From CAZPCZ01 sp964585225 (GTDB taxonomy: Bacteria > Patescibacteriota > Patescibacteriia > JACPHY01), in assembly GCA_964585225.1 (NCBI GenBank), contig CAZPCZ010000051.1, positions 1 to 9,591 on the forward strand: 9,591 nucleotides of DNA, written 5' to 3'. Shown here piece after piece: positions 1 through 7,422 of the stretch. Below the pieces are notes generated by a model. That model ran no database searches, was not told where the DNA came from, and was given only the letters and a program-made list of their open reading frames with translations. The stretch's first letter is position 1. Each line of letters opens with the position of its first letter. A program made the translations under genes and the position numbers.

Positions 1-57
1 CTCTGAGAGGCTGTGAAAATCGGGCCGGAGGCCCGATTATTTCACAGCCTCTCAGAG
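1..57. repeat. 57-nt near-perfect palindrome at the window edge
   Basis: Bases 1-26 pair with bases 30-57 around a 3-nt loop (GGA, 27-29). All 26 bases of the left arm are matched; the only imperfection is a 2-nt bulge (TA) in the T-rich part of the right arm near 38-39. The palindrome may extend left of the window. It contains the last codons and stop of the hypothetical ORF. The structure could be a long terminator hairpin, a short MITE-like element made of two inverted ends, or the end of an insertion element. Confidence 0.8.
16..42. terminator. possible bidirectional intrinsic terminator core
   Basis: The centre of the edge palindrome has an A-run (16-19), a GC-rich stem CGGGCC/GGCCCG (21-26 with 30-35), a 3-nt loop, and a T-rich run TTATTT (37-42). 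Read on the minus strand the stem is followed by TTTT, and on the plus strand by TTATTT. This would end the minus-strand operon just past its last ORF. The much longer outer stem is unusual for a simple terminator. Confidence 0.45.
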
Positions 58-242
58 CTCACCTCGACCCACTGGTACTTCTTATACCACTGCCAGTAGG
101 GGCGATAGCGGTAGTCAATCGGGTAGAGCCGAATGAAGCTCCCGTCAGGCAGGACGCCTGCAGTACAGACAAGCTCTTGATATCCCTCGGATGGGAGGGG
201 GTACGTCTTGACCGTGATCAGGACTTTCAACTTCTCGGGCAC
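42..242 (-). CDS. hypothetical protein (KVLITVKTYPLPS family), probably truncated at its C-terminus
   Basis: This is a 66-residue ORF from a GTG at 242 with GGAG 8 nt upstream, starting 16 nt after the DUF488 stop. The sequence contains KVLITVKTYPLPS, ELVCTAGVLPDGSFIRLYPI and YWQWYKKYQWVEV. I recognise this from memory as the N-terminus of a conserved but uncharacterised protein often found next to DUF488 genes; those proteins are, as I recall, clearly longer. Here the frame leaves the conserved part after QWVEV, enters the edge palindrome, adds SSERL and stops at a TGA inside the palindrome. Truncation by insertion is therefore likely. The frame is open upstream to 431, but that part overlaps DUF488 coding sequence and reads as a shadow. 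No function can be given; coupling to DUF488 is inferred from spacing. Confidence 0.6.
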   Translation of the reverse strand: MPEKLKVLITVKTYPLPSEGYQELVCTAGVLPDGSFIRLYPIDYRYRPYWQWYKKYQWVEVSSERL

Positions 243-258
243 CGGCCTCTCTCCGTGA

Positions 259-1128
259 TCACAGATGGACGACCTCCAAGCCGGTGTCGGCCGAAATGGC
301 CGTCGCCAACCGGCCCCGGTGGCAACAGCGGGAGTCCGCCTCAAAGCAGACGAGAACGGACGGGCAATTCTTGAGAAGCTGGGCGGCCTGCCGTCTGGCT
401 TCAGGAACCATCGGAAGGATGGACCGCTCATAATAGTGCATCAAGTCCTGGTAATCCTCAAAGCTCTCCAAAGATCTTCGATGGGAAGGCGGGACCCCTA
501 GTGCAGGTAGATGAACCTACCGAATGTCGAGATTCGTGCAGAGGCTGTCCAGCGTGCCCTTGGAGAATCCGTACTTTCGGGACACGGGGTTGTTGCGGAC
601 ATCAACAATCCTGTCGATTCCCGCTTTCAACAGTTTCTGAAGAAACGCTTCGATGGACTCGCCCTCGTACCCAGCGGTGTAGGCGGCGAACCTCTGCTTG
701 GCCGTGGACTTGGGCGCTCCGTTCAGCTCGCTTCTCGATGCGAACCACGGGTACTTCTCGTAAATCGAGTGCACGAGACGCGCTTGTGAAAGACGGCCGT
801 AGCGGGCGAGCACCCCCATCACTTCCTGCCGGAGATCCCCTGCCAGCGAAAGGAAATGTCCCTGCGCCGCCGACGTCAAGTCGGCCTGCAGACGAAGGCC
901 GTCTCCGTTCAGGTATCCGAATCGCGCAAGTTCTTCCAGATCACGGTAGACCGTAAAGGAGAAAGGGCCGTACTTGTACGGGACGAAATCATAGAACGTC
1001 GGGTCGGAAGAGAGCGGCGTCTCCTGCTTGAGCAGAAAGACCCACCTCATTAGCTCCGTCCGCGTCGGGACGCGTGGGGCCTCAAGGAGAACCCCCAACA
1101 GGATTTTGTGTCGTCGGAAGATCGGCAT
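259..1128 (-). pseudogene. DUF488-family protein with N-terminal regulatory-like domain, interrupted by one in-frame TAG
   Basis: The frame is open from the ATG at 1128 to the TGA at 259-261 except for a single TAG at 517-519. If that codon were read, the product would be 289 aa. Residues 1-75 (FVPYKYGPFSFTVYRDLEEL) resemble the small helical domain of YwgA/SocA-like (Panacea-type) proteins. From residue 148 the DUF488 pattern begins: AYTAGYEGESIEAFLQKL, RIVDVRNNPVSRKYGFSK, then after the stop VHLPALGVPPSHRRS and finally LVCFEADSRCCHRGRLA with the family Cys-His-Arg motif. Homologous frames have a Tyr before VHLP, so TAG replaces TAC or TAT by one base. The first part alone (203 aa) lacks the CHR motif and is probably inactive. 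Suppression, sequencing error or recoding are the alternatives. DUF488 function is not established. The gene begins 91 nt after the helicase stop, with no strong Shine-Dalgarno. Confidence 0.8.
517..519 (-). other. in-frame amber codon inside the DUF488 domain
   Basis: The codon order on the minus strand is CTC GAC ATT CGG TAG GTT CAT CTA, giving LDIR-stop-VHL. The same frame then continues for 85 more residues of recognisable DUF488 sequence. A single base change from TAC or TAT explains it. Other genes in the window (1220-1222 and 9022-9024) use TAG as a normal stop, which argues against general reassignment of TAG. Confidence 0.85.
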
Positions 1129-1219
1129 CTTTTGTTCGAATCGGCTCTACCGCGACATCCCTTGAGACAAGGCTCCTCGAGGTCGACACCGGAAACCATT
1201 CCATCGCACGTTCATGCTC
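1129..1219 (-). other. 91-nt intergenic gap between the Res-like gene and the DUF488 gene
   Basis: This is the only sizeable gap inside the operon. It holds a small perfect hairpin CCTTG-TCT-CAAGG (minus strand, 1172-1160) without a T-run, and no convincing -35/-10 pair. The DUF488 gene could have weak independent expression, or simply be read through from upstream. Confidence 0.5.
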
Positions 1220-4200
1220 CTACCGGCATGTACCACTTCCGACTTTTCCCGCGACTGATTCGACCAGCTTGGCGAGATCTCCGAGCAGGGTTTGAGGGTC
1301 CCTGCACACCACGAAGTCCCAGCGCCCGAGCTGGCCCCAGTTGTTCACCGCGCTCGCCCACCTAAGCGCCGCCTGATGCTTGGCCCGATCCTGCTCGTCC
1401 TCCTCGCCCTTGATCTCGAGGACCAGCGTTAGGTCGTTGACCAGGCGAACGAGGAAGTCCGGCTCATAGACGTGCGGCACACCGAGGTACTCGTAGGGGA
1501 TCGTGCATTCGAGATGGTCGTTTCTGACGTAGCACTTGGCCAGCTTCAAGCGGACCGCCTGCTCGAGGCGGAAGGCGGCTGACTGCTCCCATGTACCCGT
1601 ATCCGCGACGACCATGTTCACGTGGCTGTACGTCGTCCCGAAGCACGGGCGGACGGTCTTGAAGTTCACCTCGCGGGTCGATCCGATGGGCTTGTAGCGA
1701 TTCAGGATGGGCAGCAACGGAGGCTCTCCCGCACTCTCGTCGGGCTCAATGGCGTCCAGCATCCGCTCGACGATCTGCTGTACGTATCCCGCGACGCCCA
1801 ATTCTCGCTCGTCGCAGCCTCTGAAATCGACCTTCGAATTCACGTACTCCGTCGTCAGCCTCAGAACCTGGGGGAACAGCTGGTGTCGGGAGGTCATCTT
1901 CATGCGCGGGGACTTGCCTGCGATGCCCTCAGTCAGGGCCCACGCTACCTGCCGCGCGATCTCGAAAACAATCGTCTGCAGGTGCGTGCTACGATAGAAC
2001 TCGTCCCTGTCCTGCTCGACAACCTCGAACCCGCCAGGCATCATCTGGCCGATCTGGTAGCCGACCTGAGGCTTCACGAACGTTGCCGTCGGGGTCTGCG
2101 CCGGGTCGAGCCGCAGCGGAGGCATCGACGCGATGTCCGCCCTGATCACGTTCTTCTTGAGGGCGAAGGCAAAGCCCTCGACGACCGGAAAACGAATCTC
2201 GAACATCTCCCGGTTGGGTAGCGCGTGAACGTGGTTCTTCGGCTTGTCTTCCGGGGCGGACTTCCGGGTTTCGCGTCCCTTGAAGGGAATCAACGAGAAC
2301 GGAATGCCGTAGACATCGACGTACTCCTCCGTGAGCATGCCGGTCTCCGGGTCGGGCGTGTAGTCCATCCGGCGCAAGCCGCGCCCGATCACCTGCTCGC
2401 ACAGCAGTTGACTGCCGAACGCGCGAAGGCCCAGGATGTGGGTCACGTTGTTGGCGTCCCATCCCTCGGTGAGCATCTGGACGCTCACGACGCAGCGCAC
2501 CTGCTCTCCGGGCTCACCCGGCTTTCCCACGGTGGAGACGATGCGTCGGAGCTCCTCTGCCGCGTCCTTCTTCGTGCCCGTCTCACTCTCCGCCTCGGCC
2601 AGAAGTTTCGTATCGATGCGGAGTGCGGGCTTGAAGCCGTCTCGGTTGGAGAGCATCTCCGGGAAGATCTTCCCCGTCCCGTAGACGACCTTCTTCTTGT
2701 TCTTCGTTCGCCGCGCCCCCCTTCCGTTCTCTTCCTCTTCGTCCTGAACCTCCTCGTCGGTGTCTGCGGCGCTCGCGTCGATCACCTCCTCCCCGGAGAT
2801 GTTCCGGTAGAACACCTCCGCGACGTCCGTGTTGTCGGCGACGACGATCAGCACCGGCGGGATGGATTCCCTCCCCGGCTCCCTGTCCTGGTAGTACTCG
2901 AAGCGCTCCTTCCATTGTCCGGCAAGCGTCAGAAGCGCGTCGTGGACTTCGCGCCAGACGACGTCCGGCTTGGGCTTTCCTCCAGGCAGCTTCTCGCCGG
3001 GTTCCAGGTGGTCGCAGATGTTCTTCCAGAGGCGGAAGTACTTCGGCTCGGGGCGTCCCGTCACGTCGCTCACGGGGATTCGCGGGATTTTCACGATGCC
3101 GCATTCGATGGCGTCCACGAGCCCGAAGTCGCTGACCAGCCAGGGAAATGGCGAGCCTTCGATGTACCCGCTCCCCTGCAGGTAGAACGGGGTCGCCGAC
3201 AGGTCCACACAGACCCTGATTCCGCACGCCTGGTGGATGCGGTCCAGTCCCGAAATCCACACGGTCGCTTCCTCGCGGTCGGCCCGCATCTCCGCGGTCA
3301 CGGGAGCCTCGGCGTCGAGCGGCGCGGGGCGATAGGCGTGGTGCGCCTCGTCGTTCAGCACCATGATCGGCGCGCGATCATAGAGGTCAACCAGGACCCG
3401 GCGCGCGAAGGCCTCCGGGCTCTCCGCTCCCTTGTTGACCACCGTGTAGCTCTTCCCGCCCTCGACATGTTCCGACTCCGGCGCGAACAGGTGCCAGTTC
3501 GTGACGAGGACCTTTCCCTTCAGGAGCTCCGGCATGAGTTGAGAAGGCACGAGGTCGAACGACATGTAGTAGTTGTCGGGATGCTCCGGCCTCAACACCT
3601 GCAGCCGCTCTTTGATCGTCAGGTTCGGGCACACGGCCAGTACCGCGTTGGGAAACCGCTCGTCGCCGGGCATGCGCCCCCGGTTGCAGAGAGCCCAAGA
3701 GATGAGCATCCCCATGACGACCGTCTTGCCGCTCCCCGTGGCCATCTTGCATCCGTACCGGGTCAACGCCTTCAGGCCCGATTCGTTGGGCTGGTCGATA
3801 AGGCGCGGGTACGTCTTTCCTTCCGCGAGATGGAATCCCGTCGGCCGCTCTCCGCGCATGAGGCATAAGAAGTCGTCGACGGAAAGGGCAGGTTTCCACC
3901 TGGGCTTCCTGTTGGAGGCGAGGATCTCGTTGAGGTAAATGATCGTCTCGACGGCCTCCCGCTGGCAGAAAAAGAGCCGCTTCGCGCGATCCCGGCGATT
4001 CCAATGCGCGAGCAGCTGCTTCGTGACCGGCGTGGCTCCCTCGTAGTTAGACTGCCTCCAGCGGCGGATGTCATCCCGCAGAGCGTTCACGAGCGGGAGA
4101 TCGTCCCGTTCCTCTTCTGCGAACAGCACCTGCTGGGCGCTGCCGGTGCGCTGGGACTTGTACCAGTAGCTGGCGGGCCTACGATGACCGGCGCGCGATC

Positions 4201-4309
4201 CCTGCCCCGTCTGAGTGTCGTAGACCCAGTGATCGTTGGGCTCATCGTAGGGGTAGCAGAGGATGGGCTTGTTGACCGCCTGAATCGGGACCGGATCATT
4301 GTTTGCCAT
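1220..4309 (-). CDS. type III-like restriction enzyme: DEAH helicase with C-terminal PD-(D/E)XK nuclease (Res subunit)
   Basis: A 1029-residue protein from the ATG at 4309. Superfamily 2 motifs appear in order: Walker A MATGSGKT (about 189-196), DEAH (320-323), SATP (371-374), LTEGWDANNV (about 613-622) and QVIGRGLRR (639-647). Near the C-terminus EPDFLV (P950, D951) and LEIKGE (E965, K967) fit a PD-(D/E)XK nuclease. This is the layout of type III Res proteins: an ATP-driven translocase plus a cutting domain. The N-terminus (AVNKPILCYPYDEPNDHW, later RRPASYWYKSQRTGSAQ) matches, from memory, the family named BPTD_3080 restriction endonuclease. Residues about 516-541 form an acidic then basic linker (EEVQDEEEENGRGARRTKNK) between the helicase lobes. 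All motifs are intact with no frame break, so it is probably active with the overlapping Mod gene. It ends at a TAG, 91 nt before the next gene. Confidence 0.92.
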   Translation of the reverse strand: MANNDPVPIQAVNKPILCYPYDEPNDHWVYDTQTGQGSRAGHRRPASYWYKSQRTGSAQQVLFAEEERDDLPLVNALRDDIRRWRQSNYEGATPVTKQLLAHWNRRDRAKRLFFCQREAVETIIYLNEILASNRKPRWKPALSVDDFLCLMRGERPTGFHLAEGKTYPRLIDQPNESGLKALTRYGCKMATGSGKTVVMGMLISWALCNRGRMPGDERFPNAVLAVCPNLTIKERLQVLRPEHPDNYYMSFDLVPSQLMPELLKGKVLVTNWHLFAPESEHVEGGKSYTVVNKGAESPEAFARRVLVDLYDRAPIMVLNDEAHHAYRPAPLDAEAPVTAEMRADREEATVWISGLDRIHQACGIRVCVDLSATPFYLQGSGYIEGSPFPWLVSDFGLVDAIECGIVKIPRIPVSDVTGRPEPKYFRLWKNICDHLEPGEKLPGGKPKPDVVWREVHDALLTLAGQWKERFEYYQDREPGRESIPPVLIVVADNTDVAEVFYRNISGEEVIDASAADTDEEVQDEEEENGRGARRTKNKKKVVYGTGKIFPEMLSNRDGFKPALRIDTKLLAEAESETGTKKDAAEELRRIVSTVGKPGEPGEQVRCVVSVQMLTEGWDANNVTHILGLRAFGSQLLCEQVIGRGLRRMDYTPDPETGMLTEEYVDVYGIPFSLIPFKGRETRKSAPEDKPKNHVHALPNREMFEIRFPVVEGFAFALKKNVIRADIASMPPLRLDPAQTPTATFVKPQVGYQIGQMMPGGFEVVEQDRDEFYRSTHLQTIVFEIARQVAWALTEGIAGKSPRMKMTSRHQLFPQVLRLTTEYVNSKVDFRGCDERELGVAGYVQQIVERMLDAIEPDESAGEPPLLPILNRYKPIGSTREVNFKTVRPCFGTTYSHVNMVVADTGTWEQSAAFRLEQAVRLKLAKCYVRNDHLECTIPYEYLGVPHVYEPDFLVRLVNDLTLVLEIKGEEDEQDRAKHQAALRWASAVNNWGQLGRWDFVVCRDPQTLLGDLAKLVESVAGKVGSGTCR

Positions 4310-7300
4310 GACCGGTTCCTCCACGGCCGCTGAGTTTCAGCACGCTCATGACCTCGTTGCCGCGAGGGTCGATGACCTTCACCGCCGCCCGCTTGTACTT
4401 GCCCACGGGGAACGGCAGCGAGACGGTGCCCGAGAGCCGCTCGAACCGATCCTCGTCGATCACGCCCTTCAGGGCCCGCGCCAGCTTGTGCCAAGCGGCT
4501 GGGTCGGGGAAGAACGCCTGGGTGATGCAGAAGCACCGGCCGTCGTAATCGCCGTCCAGGAACCACGCGGCCACCTTGTTCGCAGTCGTCGGCAGGATGG
4601 TGTTCCCGACAGGATCGTAGATGTCCACGCCCTCCATCTCGACTTGGTATTGCCCGTCCGCCGCGCTTTTCAGCTTCACGCGCGGCGATCCGAAGACGGT
4701 AAATATCTGGCTGTTGGGCTGCTCCTTGAGGAGCTGGTTCATCGACGGACTGGCGTCCGGCCGAATGTGCGCCATGTGGATGCGCATCTTGTTGGCCGGG
4801 TCCTGTTCCTCCTCCTGAATCACTGCCTGCGCCGCGCCATCGAACGAAAACCCGGCGAGAACGAGAGCGTCGTAGCCCTTGCGGTTCGCCTGCCGCAGAG
4901 CATTCTCGACCTGATAGACCGTCACGGGGCCATGCTGAGGCCCGAAAGAAATCGCGACGCGCTGCGCGCCCTTCTCCGTTTCCCACTCGCCGTCGGCATG
5001 CAGGAACTCCCCAGGAGCCGGTTCGAGCCGGGAGAACTGAGTCGACTTGTTGTCCGGGAAACGAACGCCGTCGACCCTGAGCAGTCGAAGCATCTTGTCC
5101 AGGTACGCCTCGGCAGACTGCGGGTCGGTGACGGCGACCGAGGCGGACTCCGAAAAAGTCCCCAACTCTTCAGGCGCGCCCCCAATCGGAAACGTCTCGC
5201 CTTCGAGGGATTCTTCCAGAGGAAGCACGGACTCGACGGTAAAGGGTCCGCTCACGCGGGCCGTCTTGCTGACGATCTCCGGCTGATCGACCAGATCCTC
5301 TTGTTCGGCGCTGGCCGCGATGCACGCGTTGACCTCGTCCATCTTCGCGCGCCAGGCCTTGCGGAATTCAAGCAGGGCATGCTGAAGCTCCTTCGGCCAA
5401 TCGGGATCGGCGTCGAATGGAACCTCCCACTCGTACCAGCCCCCGAAATCCGCGGGGACGGCCACCTTCGCTTTGCGATCGCGGTTGTCCGGCGGCAGTA
5501 GCCATCGCCGCCGGTCCGCCTCGGTAAGGGCTCGCATTCCCTCGGTGCGGGACTTGTGCTCATACTTGTAGGCCAGTTCCTGATGGGTGGACTTGGCCAC
5601 CTTCTTGAGCGCGGCGTTGAGCGTCTTCAGCTTCTCGTCCAAGACCGCCTGATGCTTGGCGAAGATGGGGTCGAGGGTCGTATTCTGCGCGATGGACTTG
5701 AGCGTGATGTGCGGGACCGTCTTTAGCTGGAGGGTGTATCTCTCGTTTCCACCGTTACGCAACCACGTGCCGTTCGGGTTCTTCTGCTGGTCCTCGGCGG
5801 TCACCGGGCGCAGCTTGTAGTACGGGAAGGTCGAGGTGAGCAGCCGCTGTCGCGTCAGCGACACCGCCACGCGGCTCGTGTCGATGGTTATCCAGCGTCG
5901 CCCCCGCTGCTCGGCGACGTAGGCCGTCGTCCCACTGCCGCATGTCGGATCGAGAACAAGGTCACCCGGATCAGAGGCCATCAGCAGACAACGCTCTATT
6001 ACCCGTGTATTGGTCTGGACGACGTAGACTTTTCCCTTCGCCCCGGCAACGTCCGCCCAAAAGTTCGTTAGCGCCGTGCAACCGAAGTCACCCAGGAACT
6101 TCCTAAATCGAATCTGCTCCTTCCCCAGCATGATTCGCTCTGAGCGGAGAACTCTCGACATGTCGGTCTCGTTGTGCTTCCACGAGTTTCCCTTTGCTGG
6201 CAGGTAGGCGCCACCCTGGAACTGAATCGGATAGAGCTGAGTTCTGAACTCGCCTCCTGAGGTCAATTGGTCAGAGTAGACCAGCTCTCCACCAGCCTTG
6301 AGCAGGTCTTCGAGGCGGTCATAATCCTCCTCCACGGGCGAGCGAAGCTCTCCACTTGGTAGCTGAATCTTGTCAAAGTCATCCGGCACCACGTCCGCAT
6401 CGAACTTCTGGGAATACAACCGCCGCACTCTGACCTGGCTCTTGTCCTTCGCGTACCAAAGGATGTAGTCATTGATCGGCTCCATCGTGCCGCCCTTCTG
6501 ATTCCCCTTCTTCTTCACGACAATCGTCACGACCTGATTCTGGGAGCCGAACACCTCGTCCAGAACGGCGCGAACACGATGTAGGTTCTCGTCGGAGATC
6601 TGCAAAAAGATGCTGCCCGAGTCAGTGAGTAACTCGCGGCAGAGCACAAGCCGGTCGCGCAGATAGGCAAGGTACGAATGAACGCCCAGTGTCCACGTGT
6701 CACGGTATGCCTTTACCATCTCCGGCTCACGGGTGAGGTCGGCTTCCTTGTCCTTCACGTGGACGTTTCCGATCTGCGTTTGGAAGTTTGACTTGAATCT
6801 GATGCCGTAAGGGGGGTCCATGTAGATCATCTGGACCTTTCCCGCCAGCCCTTCGCGCTTGGTCAGGCTGGCCATCACCTCGAGGCTGTCGCCGAGGATC
6901 AGTCGATTGGCCCAGTCCACATCGTGCTGATAGAACTGGACGGCCTCGCGGTACTCCTGCTCGGGGTCCGCGAACAGCGACCGTTCCACGTCCTGACGGG
7001 CTGCCACACGCAGGATCGCCTGCGCGCTGACACGTTCATGAATGTGGAGGGCGACCGGCTCGACCTCGAAGGCCTTCTTCTCGCGCTTGCCGGCCCACTC
7101 CAACCAAGGCTCGTGCCTCCGCAACGCCTCCGCCAGCAGCTTGGCCTCGTCTGCGGTGAGCGACCGCTCGCGGGCAGTCTGGAGCACCTCCGGCAACTTG
7201 TCGGACTTGCCGGTGTCATCGGACCGGAGAACAGGAGGAAGATGCGGGTTGTAGGCGTACTGGAAGCGCGGCGCCTCCTGCACCTGGCCCTGGGCGGCGA

Positions 7301-7412
7301 GCCCTACGGGCGGAATGTTCTTCCGCTTCGCGGTGTGGCGGTACTCCTTGATGTTGCTGCCGCCGTCGTTCAGCGCGTTCTTGGTCTTCGGTGGTCTGCC
7401 TCGCTTTGCCAT
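4296..7412 (-). CDS. type III-like site-specific DNA methyltransferase (Mod subunit, beta class)
   Basis: A protein of about 1038 residues from the ATG at 7412, with AAGGGA 6 nt upstream. It is expected to transfer methyl from S-adenosylmethionine to an exocyclic amino group, most likely adenine N6. Motif IV is MDPPYGI (DPPY at 199-202) and the SAM-binding motif comes later as LDPTCGSGTTAYVAEQRG (DPTCGSGTT at 488-496); this order is that of beta-class amino-methyltransferases such as type III Mod. The segment between them (about 290-470) is the likely target recognition region. The N-terminus, AKRGRPPKTK, looks like an AT-hook. About 500 residues follow the catalytic domain, including a charged helical stretch (580-625) and VSGPFTVES near 720-728; their role is not visible. 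It overlaps the helicase-nuclease gene by 14 nt, which marks them as partners. An in-frame upstream start at 7442 is possible but would overlap the preceding gene. Confidence 0.9.
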   Translation of the reverse strand: MAKRGRPPKTKNALNDGGSNIKEYRHTAKRKNIPPVGLAAQGQVQEAPRFQYAYNPHLPPVLRSDDTGKSDKLPEVLQTARERSLTADEAKLLAEALRRHEPWLEWAGKREKKAFEVEPVALHIHERVSAQAILRVAARQDVERSLFADPEQEYREAVQFYQHDVDWANRLILGDSLEVMASLTKREGLAGKVQMIYMDPPYGIRFKSNFQTQIGNVHVKDKEADLTREPEMVKAYRDTWTLGVHSYLAYLRDRLVLCRELLTDSGSIFLQISDENLHRVRAVLDEVFGSQNQVVTIVVKKKGNQKGGTMEPINDYILWYAKDKSQVRVRRLYSQKFDADVVPDDFDKIQLPSGELRSPVEEDYDRLEDLLKAGGELVYSDQLTSGGEFRTQLYPIQFQGGAYLPAKGNSWKHNETDMSRVLRSERIMLGKEQIRFRKFLGDFGCTALTNFWADVAGAKGKVYVVQTNTRVIERCLLMASDPGDLVLDPTCGSGTTAYVAEQRGRRWITIDTSRVAVSLTRQRLLTSTFPYYKLRPVTAEDQQKNPNGTWLRNGGNERYTLQLKTVPHITLKSIAQNTTLDPIFAKHQAVLDEKLKTLNAALKKVAKSTHQELAYKYEHKSRTEGMRALTEADRRRWLLPPDNRDRKAKVAVPADFGGWYEWEVPFDADPDWPKELQHALLEFRKAWRAKMDEVNACIAASAEQEDLVDQPEIVSKTARVSGPFTVESVLPLEESLEGETFPIGGAPEELGTFSESASVAVTDPQSAEAYLDKMLRLLRVDGVRFPDNKSTQFSRLEPAPGEFLHADGEWETEKGAQRVAISFGPQHGPVTVYQVENALRQANRKGYDALVLAGFSFDGAAQAVIQEEEQDPANKMRIHMAHIRPDASPSMNQLLKEQPNSQIFTVFGSPRVKLKSAADGQYQVEMEGVDIYDPVGNTILPTTANKVAAWFLDGDYDGRCFCITQAFFPDPAAWHKLARALKGVIDEDRFERLSGTVSLPFPVGKYKRAAVKVIDPRGNEVMSVLKLSGRGGTGHGKQ
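4317..4322 (-). promoter_or_regulatory. strong ribosome binding site of the helicase-nuclease gene
   Basis: GGAGGA lies 7 nt upstream of the ATG at 4309, inside the end of the methyltransferase coding region. It decides the start in favour of ATG 4309 over the in-frame GTG at 4324, which overlaps this site. The site and the 14-nt gene overlap point to coupled translation of the two R-M subunits. Confidence 0.7.
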
Positions 7413-7422
7413 TCCTTGTCCC

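Noticed and set aside
243..431. Upstream extension of the last ORF to 431
   Set aside because: It overlaps the DUF488 coding frame, and its residues are Arg/Pro/Ser-rich shadow sequence; the GTG at 242 has a ribosome binding site and starts the conserved part.
517..519. General reassignment of TAG to an amino acid
   Set aside because: The HTH and helicase genes end normally at TAG codons, so the amber in DUF488 is better seen as a mutation or error.
1130..1155. tRNA-like T-loop (GTTCGAATC) followed by CTCTACC on the plus strand, as in a tRNA 3' end or attachment site
   Set aside because: The flanking bases do not form a T-stem, and the upstream 60 nt code for the DUF488 N-terminus on the other strand with no anticodon or D arm.
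1160..1172. Small hairpin CCTTG-AGA-CAAGG as a terminator
   Set aside because: It has only a 5-bp stem and no T-run on either strand.
2225..3868. 547-codon plus-strand open frame
   Set aside because: It lies wholly opposite the helicase-nuclease gene; the translation is Arg/His/Leu-rich with no family pattern, as expected for an antisense frame in GC-rich DNA.
4299..5501. 400-codon plus-strand open frame
   Set aside because: It is antisense to the methyltransferase C-terminal half and has no recognisable domain.
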